A DNA stretch of 64,000 nt, from assembly GCA_037176885.1 (NCBI GenBank), contig JAWWNJ010000073.1, forward strand, positions 124,001 to 188,000, written 5' to 3'. This document shows positions 59,401-64,000 of this stretch, one piece after another; positions within the stretch are counted from its first letter, which is position 1; each line of letters begins with the position of its first letter. Source of the stretch: Favolaschia claudopus. Its lineage: Eukaryota > Basidiomycota > Agaricomycetes > Agaricales > Mycenaceae. Below the pieces are notes generated by a model. It had not been told where the DNA came from. It made no database searches and saw nothing but the letters and a program-made list of their open reading frames with translations. The position numbers and the translations under genes are program-made.

Positions 59401-61637
59401 GCCTTGCCGCGTGGGGGGCCATATTCTCTGCATATGCTCCAGGCCTAGAGATCATCCACAGACCAGGACGAGTGCATTCGAATGTGGACCCTTTGTCGCG
59501 CCTTCCGAGAGCGCCTCCGCCACACATCTCCCCCAGCCGTGACCAGGACGAAACCATCGTGATGAGCGGCGATCTCGCGGACGCTCAGGAGGGGTGGGGA
59601 CACCGAGATCCTGCCGTTAGAGCCACGTTCACCGCATTCACGGTGGATGACCTGACGGAAGGGCGCGCGAGCGCATTTGCCATCACTCGGAAGCAAGCGA
59701 AAGAAAAAGAAGCCGCAATTCAGCCTCCCTCAATTCCAGAGAACGTGAACGAGGCTGGGGGGGGTATTAGCAGTGAGCCTTTCGACCCGGAATGCCCTTT
59801 TTGTCGCCCTGGAAGACACTCGAAGTCACCATCCAATCAAGAACACCGTCACCAGCACGACACCGCGCCTCCAACCGAGCGCCAAGTGCTCGAGGAGAAG
59901 ACGAATGCCCCTGCTAGCTCCATTACAAACCTCCACAGCCTGACTGAAGGGGAAGTCGTGGACCCCTTGTCTCCCCCGCGCCAAGCAACAGGAGAGAAGG
60001 AGGAAGATGAGCTTGATAGCTTGCAGCCGACCCTAGAATATTGGGGGGCGACTAATCCGTCCCCCAACGTCCATGTTGCTATGGAGGATACGTTCAGAAA
60101 GCAATGGGTTCAAGACTACAAAGGCGACGCTGAGTTTGGACGCATCTGGAGTGATCCCGCGTCAGATAGAGACAATTGGACTCCAGGACAGAGATTCTTC
60201 AAAAACGACGAGGGCTTGCTATTCTTCAGGAATGCTGACTATCTACCCCGTCTATGCGTGCCCGAGGCGAAGCGCAAGCTGGTCATGGAGGAGGCGCACG
60301 AATCCCCGATGGCGGGAGGTCATATCAGCCCGGAGAGGCTATGGGACCGTGTCAGCGCAAAGTTCTACTGGAAACGGATGAAGATTGACCTGGATACCTT
60401 CGCGGACTCTTGCGACACTTGCCAGAAGATCAAGCCGAAGAATCCTGGCCGATATGGATTCCTCATTCCTAATCCCATCCCATCGCGTCCATATCAGTCG
60501 GTATCCCTGGATTTAATCGTTAACTTGCCGTGGTCGGGCGATTATAACGCTGTTCTGGTTGTGGTGGATCGACTCACCAAACACGCCTCATTCATACCTA
60601 CCACTTCCGGCTTGACCTCTCAGGGTTTCGCAGACCTCTTCGTCGAACATATCGTTTCCAGGTTTGGACTTCCGGATAACATCGTGGCAGACAGAGATCC
60701 GCGATGGACGTCTGATTTCTGGACGGCGGTAGTCAAAATACTGAAGACAAAGATGTCATTGTCCTCGTCTCACCATCCTCAGCATGACGGCCAAACTGAA
60801 AACGTTAATCGCCAACTGGAGACCTTGCTCAGAGCCTATGTGTTTGCCGATAAGACTGAATGGGCCAAATGGTTAAGACTGCTGGAATTCTCTTACAACG
60901 CGAACGTCCACTTCTCGACGGGAAAGGCACCTTTCTTCTTGCTCTACGGATTCGATCCCAAAGCGCCTTTGGACTACCTACTCCCCAACGATTGGGCAGC
61001 TTCATTAGCGACCGGCATGCGTAAAGAATCTAGTGCTTACCTGGAGCAGCTTAGGATTCATAGGGAGAGCGCCCGCTTGGCCATCGCTCGAGCGCAAAAC
61101 GACCAAGCCAAATTCTATAACAAAGGACGCAAAGAAATCCCGGAGTTCAAAGTCGGCGCGAGAGTGCTGGTAAACCCTCATTCGTTGGAATGGATTGAAT
61201 CGAAGGGCGAGGGCGCAAAGCTGGTGCAGCGTTGGATAGGACCGTTTGAAGTGCTCCAGAAGATTAACCCCAAGGTTTACCGACTCAGACTCGACGACAG
61301 ATATCCTGGGTTCCCCATCTTCAACTTTGACCACTTGAAACCATACAAGGAGTCCCCTCCAGAGTTTGGCGTCCGCAGCGTTCTGCCAAGCACCAGGCAA
61401 AGAGTGGAAGCCACAGAGGAGTACGAAGTGGAGAGCATTATTGGCAAGCGATACGACAAGCGGAGGAAGCAGAACCTCTGGCTGGTGAGGTGGAGGAATT
61501 ATGGCCCGCAGTTCGACACTTGGCAAACGCGCCGCGACTTGAAGAACGCGCCAGAAATGATGCGCTTATTCGAAAAGTCGGTCAAAAAGCGGGCTGAGCA
61601 GCAGTCCAGGAACGAACGGGCTGACCGGCCCGACTAA
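56415..61637 (+). CDS. Pol polyprotein of the second Ty3/gypsy element (chromodomain)
   Basis: About 1,740 codons, open throughout. Protease near residue 150 (LRLDSGADISLVAEDF), reverse transcriptase with RFCVDYRKLN, FGLRNGPSIFQRLM and YIDDIVVYS near 709, RNase H with YTDASDEAAGAALQQ and later YSTTEREALA and TDHSALQWA. The integrase zinc finger (HISPERLWDRVSAKFYW ... CDTCQKIKPK) leads to VSLDLIVNLPWSGDYNAVLV, DNIVADRDPRW and HHPQHDGQTENVNRQ (DDE). A C-terminal chromodomain EYEVESIIGKRYDKRRKQN lies near 1668. RNase H carries an insert of about 65 residues between its first Asp and the Glu. Frame relation to Gag is -1 at CTTTTTGA, consistent with slippage. Confidence 0.92.
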   Translation: MKAAVSSNQEKRKTDTETDHRLGSLVKDTIQKLDKSGPTSNIRRVLKVQIEEVEDEYWAEEARMPKAKSGIIEDADFEEVASFSAAVEREESESSHIAPPVEELDAPPADIKPIALKPRRRTSPGASASGVTVLAVRGWVQSLEGNGMDLRLDSGADISLVAEDFLSTLNPPVKIREGRKMTLAQVTDREQVIRGYVKLKLFVTAISGEILELEVEAYVVKGMSVPILLGEDIHLNYELGVSRNLETGTKISFRSTPFEVEAAGTGTFENRPQMLALSARLTCYSASSSRKREHRRAKGVRRRKRLRRGEEGRTLRADQDYRIKPHECKLVRVDGNFEEDKEWLVERALHANADDSFFAVPNTLISSRKPIVPVSNLSDRPRMIRKGEIVGYKTDPQQYFDRPRSEVELRGMSARTALISRIIDLKTKEESVAQSSPADDSPKVSNDGVRIRTDFGSGVPPSEENTFQGVHVRTEEGVVPNEEGEVKEDDYGPKTAAMPDETLYPSAEMENLLDVGSLPDHLKDKAWKMLRSRVRAFGFDGRLGHMQARAPIRTKEGVDPIAVPMYASSPAKRKVIDEQLEKWYEQGVIEPSRSPWSAPVVIAYRNGKPRFCVDYRKLNAVTIADEFPIPRQGEILQALSGANVLSSLDALAGFNQLEIAEEDVEKMAFRTHRGLAQFRRMPFGLRNGPSIFQRLMQGVLAPYLWIFCLVYIDDIVVYSKSYDEHIDHLDKVLKAIEEAGVTLSPTKCHLFYSSVLLLGHKVSRLGLSTHREKVQAILDLERPHKVSQLQTFLGMAVYFSSFIPYYANVCAPLFKLLRKGAKWSWGEEEEYAFRATKMALLRAPVLGHAIEGLPYRLYTDASDEAAGAALQQVQPIAVKDLKGTKAYEKLEIAYKAGLPPPSLVTKLSSKIEDCPKALQWGDTFDESIVYVERVIAYWSRSFKGAETRYSTTEREALAAKEGLVKFQPFIEGEQVMLVTDHSALQWARTYENANRRLAAWGAIFSAYAPGLEIIHRPGRVHSNVDPLSRLPRAPPPHISPSRDQDETIVMSGDLADAQEGWGHRDPAVRATFTAFTVDDLTEGRASAFAITRKQAKEKEAAIQPPSIPENVNEAGGGISSEPFDPECPFCRPGRHSKSPSNQEHRHQHDTAPPTERQVLEEKTNAPASSITNLHSLTEGEVVDPLSPPRQATGEKEEDELDSLQPTLEYWGATNPSPNVHVAMEDTFRKQWVQDYKGDAEFGRIWSDPASDRDNWTPGQRFFKNDEGLLFFRNADYLPRLCVPEAKRKLVMEEAHESPMAGGHISPERLWDRVSAKFYWKRMKIDLDTFADSCDTCQKIKPKNPGRYGFLIPNPIPSRPYQSVSLDLIVNLPWSGDYNAVLVVVDRLTKHASFIPTTSGLTSQGFADLFVEHIVSRFGLPDNIVADRDPRWTSDFWTAVVKILKTKMSLSSSHHPQHDGQTENVNRQLETLLRAYVFADKTEWAKWLRLLEFSYNANVHFSTGKAPFFLLYGFDPKAPLDYLLPNDWAASLATGMRKESSAYLEQLRIHRESARLAIARAQNDQAKFYNKGRKEIPEFKVGARVLVNPHSLEWIESKGEGAKLVQRWIGPFEVLQKINPKVYRLRLDDRYPGFPIFNFDHLKPYKESPPEFGVRSVLPSTRQRVEATEEYEVESIIGKRYDKRRKQNLWLVRWRNYGPQFDTWQTRRDLKNAPEMMRLFEKSVKKRAEQQSRNERADRPD

Positions 61638-61710
61638 GAAGCAGATAAGAATCTGTTTCCGCGGAACGGCTCCCCGTTCCGCCTTGTGTCGATCGTTATC
61701 GGAGATACAC

Positions 61711-61790
61711 GTTTTCTTCTCTATTCTCTCTCTCTAACTCTCTCTTTCTCTCTCACCTCCATCTCAATCTCAACTTTTCTCTTATCTCTG
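61711..61790 (+). promoter_or_regulatory. CT-rich tract before the third large frame
   Basis: TTTTCTTCTCTATTCTCTCT and similar CT repeats, 117-196 bp before the ATG at 61907. Such tracts mark transcription start regions in many fungal genes, so the downstream frame may have its own promoter. Confidence 0.45.
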
Positions 61791-61906
61791 CCTATTACCC
61801 TAGCTTCTCTTGCAGCCGTCTCGAAACATTCGGTAGTGCTGCTTGAAGAGCTGAGATCTTGTATTATCCGGAATATCCGATTTTGCAATCTCAATAAAAC
61901 ATCGTT

Positions 61907-64000
61907 ATGGACTCGATTTACCTGTCTGATAAAAACGGCGACCTCCTCGTCCCAATCTGGTCGCTCAACTCCGGTACAACTTTCTGTTCCTTCCTGGCTC
62001 CCTTCTCGTCGGTCTCCACACAAATCTTGAAGTACGCCTACGCCGTCCCTCTGTTGCTCGAGGAGGAGACGTCTTTGGCTTCCCTGCGTGAGATCAACAT
62101 CAGTAAGGAAGCATTCTGGTACAACGCGCGCGAGCACTGGCTCGGCTTCATCCCAAAGCAACCTCCTCCTGTGGGACCCTTCTACGAAGGCTGGGTCGAC
62201 CCCATCAAGTTAGCTTTCTCAGAGGCACACGTCCCTTTGATCGATCAGAGCGCAAGCGGGTACGATAGCGACGGACGCTCCACTCCTTCTCGGGTTTATG
62301 GCCACTGCGTCGATTACGACTGGGCGAACAGCATGTGCGAGCTCAACGACGCTCTGGAAAGCATCTGGCGCAGCGCCATAACCAACTCGGATTTCTATCG
62401 CAAGGGTCAGTGGCCCGGAACTTACGGAGAAACTCCCCGTACCGTGAACAAGTCCAAGATCAAGGACACCTACGAGCACGAGGACGAAGCTCACGAAGCG
62501 GTCTTTAGAGCGCGTCTGTCGCTCCGAAGCCAGGTAGGATTTATCGCCTGGGTATTCTCGGTGATTACCGTCAAAGAAGCTCGTCTGAGCGAGGACGACG
62601 AAGACCTCCTGGCAGCCATGCGTCTCCCCGAACGTCCTAAGACGGGGACAGTCTACAACTTAGCGCGGGACCGCTACGAGGTGAACTTCACCCACTTGAT
62701 TAACAACGACGTGCCCTTCCATTACGCGTGGACCGCTGCCGAACGCGACGACTCCCTATTTTTGCGTTACAGCCCAGAGTATCACATGGAGGTCGCGGAC
62801 GTCGTACGCGGGCATGACACCCCTCGAGTGAGCGACTTCGCTGTTCAAAGTCTCCGCAGCTTCCCTACGTGGAAGAGGAAGTTGCAGCTCACGGATTGGG
62901 AGCTGAGGAACCTCAAGGGCGGCAAACGCGGGGCCGTCTTATCCGAGTTTCGTCCGGAATGGGCGTACGAAGTCATCTACGAATTCGGATTCGGTGCGCG
63001 GCCTATTTACCATTGGAACGTCATACGCGCCTACTCCGAGCGATTCAAAGCGGCCGTGCATGAAGGGGAATACGGTACCCTGTGCACATTCTTCCGATAT
63101 GACCCTATCAGAGACGACGAACCTCCCTTTGATCGCCCTCCGCCGGTGCATCGTTTCCCTCTCACCGACTTCGCATCCGAATGCTCGGTTGAATACCCGG
63201 AGAAGAGTTTCTACTACGAGCCCACCGTTCGCGCGAGGGAGAGGAGCAAGACTCTATACGCTCCTCGCCCTGGTCGCACCTTCAACTCCTTCAATGGACA
63301 TCTCTCTACTGAAGTTAACTTGCCCCAAGGCCCGAGAGTGAAAGGAACGCCGCGCGCCCTGATGCATCGCATCGAGCGTAAAGTTCAGGACTCTTCCTCC
63401 GGGAGTTACGGCGAAGTTTTGGATCCTTCCCCGTTGAAAGAGAGATTGGGAGGATTCGCCCCTGAGGGTTACTCCCCTCCTCCATCTCCTACCGCTTCGC
63501 GTGCCAGGAGCCCCGTGAGGTCTAGCGATTGGGCTAAGAAGATGGCTGGCGGACGTACCCGTTCGTCTCGTTCGCTGAGCCCTAGGCGTGTGGACAAAGG
63601 CAAGAGGAGGATGCGATCGCGTTCTGTCGAAACTTCACGTACGTTGGACACTTCGGCGGAGGAACCCCCTCCTTCCGTGGAGAGGGAGTTTTATAGCATG
63701 GAATCCCGGGAACCTTCTCCTGAACGCATGGCTGTCGATTTGCCATCCGCAGCGGACGACGTTGTGGCTACGGCGGGTGACAGCGGATTACCTGCAGCGC
63801 CAACCGTGCTGCAAGTCGCTTCTCAGTATCACTACAACACTGAGAACGAAGCTGTGGTAGCTCTTGATCAATTCACGCCTATGATCGTGGAGCGCGAGCC
63901 CCGCCTCAAGCCGTATGTCAACTCGCAATGGAATATTCCGTGGCTAGACTCGGGGGTCCTTGTCATGGACGACTCCCGCACGCTGGTTCGGCTGAAATTT
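61907..64000 (+). CDS. large open frame (ORF3) downstream of gypsy Pol, incomplete at window end
   Basis: From ATG 61907 (MDSIYLSDKNGDLLVPIWSL) the frame is open for 698 codons to the last base, so the protein is longer than seen. The first half is globular: YAYAVPLLLEEETSLASLRE, FWYNAREHWLGFIP, a Trp-rich stretch, FRARLSLRSQVGFIAWVFSV, WELRNLKGGKRGAVLSEFRP. The second half is Ser/Pro/Arg-rich (SPRRVDKGKRRMRSRS), like the disordered part of the element's Gag. Codon and residue style match Gag-Pol of the element just upstream, 269 bp away on the same strand, so I infer a third retrotransposon ORF. A host gene is the alternative. It has no membrane segments, signal peptide or recognised domain. 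Confidence 0.7.
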   Translation, partial: MDSIYLSDKNGDLLVPIWSLNSGTTFCSFLAPFSSVSTQILKYAYAVPLLLEEETSLASLREINISKEAFWYNAREHWLGFIPKQPPPVGPFYEGWVDPIKLAFSEAHVPLIDQSASGYDSDGRSTPSRVYGHCVDYDWANSMCELNDALESIWRSAITNSDFYRKGQWPGTYGETPRTVNKSKIKDTYEHEDEAHEAVFRARLSLRSQVGFIAWVFSVITVKEARLSEDDEDLLAAMRLPERPKTGTVYNLARDRYEVNFTHLINNDVPFHYAWTAAERDDSLFLRYSPEYHMEVADVVRGHDTPRVSDFAVQSLRSFPTWKRKLQLTDWELRNLKGGKRGAVLSEFRPEWAYEVIYEFGFGARPIYHWNVIRAYSERFKAAVHEGEYGTLCTFFRYDPIRDDEPPFDRPPPVHRFPLTDFASECSVEYPEKSFYYEPTVRARERSKTLYAPRPGRTFNSFNGHLSTEVNLPQGPRVKGTPRALMHRIERKVQDSSSGSYGEVLDPSPLKERLGGFAPEGYSPPPSPTASRARSPVRSSDWAKKMAGGRTRSSRSLSPRRVDKGKRRMRSRSVETSRTLDTSAEEPPPSVEREFYSMESREPSPERMAVDLPSAADDVVATAGDSGLPAAPTVLQVASQYHYNTENEAVVALDQFTPMIVEREPRLKPYVNSQWNIPWLDSGVLVMDDSRTLVRLKF

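Noticed and set aside
1..64000. CRISPR array or bacterial operon structure
   Set aside because: No regularly spaced direct repeats with unique spacers; gene structure is eukaryotic.

Overview
The window is nuclear DNA of a basidiomycete fungus, most likely a mushroom-forming Agaricomycete. The evidence is genes cut by many 45-75 bp GT-AG introns (a few GC-AG), an agaricomycete-type F-box family protein, a QDE-1/Rdp1-type RNA-dependent RNA polymerase, a centrin, a LACTB2-type hydrolase and chromodomain Ty3/gypsy retrotransposons. There is no operon logic. All exon joins were made by eye from splice sites and reading-frame continuity.

Layout. (1) 1-5288: degenerate tandem repeats, then a complete RNA-silencing RdRP gene whose catalytic DYDGD motif is built from a 12-bp microexon. 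(2) 6220-7764 and 43174-44045: two halves of one F-box gene. (3) 7765-43170: a 35,406-bp element separating those halves. It has about 501-bp terminal inverted repeats (TIRs) starting CACTCC and a 3-bp target duplication (TGT). Removing it and one TGT restores a continuous 697-codon F-box frame. (4) Nested inside it: two small inverted-repeat elements (15522-16566, 16891-17578), a complete 4,046-bp Mutator-like element (20514-24559; perfect 119-bp TIRs, 9-bp target duplication, SWIM-finger transposase), and a complete 5,999-bp chromodomain Ty3/gypsy retrotransposon (29854-35852; 385-bp LTRs, CTAAG duplication). There are also two collinear copies of an unrecognised gene-like sequence, one of them split by the Mutator-like element, plus dispersed GTGCTGCAGCAC modules. 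No transposase that fits the outer TIRs was found. (5) 44260-52483: ordinary host genes, namely a LACTB2-like hydrolase, centrin, a tandem pair of paralogues of unknown function and a five-exon gene of unknown function. (6) about 52.5 kb to the end: a second chromodomain Ty3/gypsy element (Gag, Pol) followed by a large open frame of at least 698 codons that runs off the window.

The main result is the 35-kb nested TIR element inside an F-box gene. The locus preserves a history: F-box gene, then giant TIR element, then MULE and LTR element inserted into it. The near-intact host frames and near-identical TIRs and LTRs argue that these events are recent. Whether the neighbouring RdRP acts on these inverted-repeat-rich elements is inference only.
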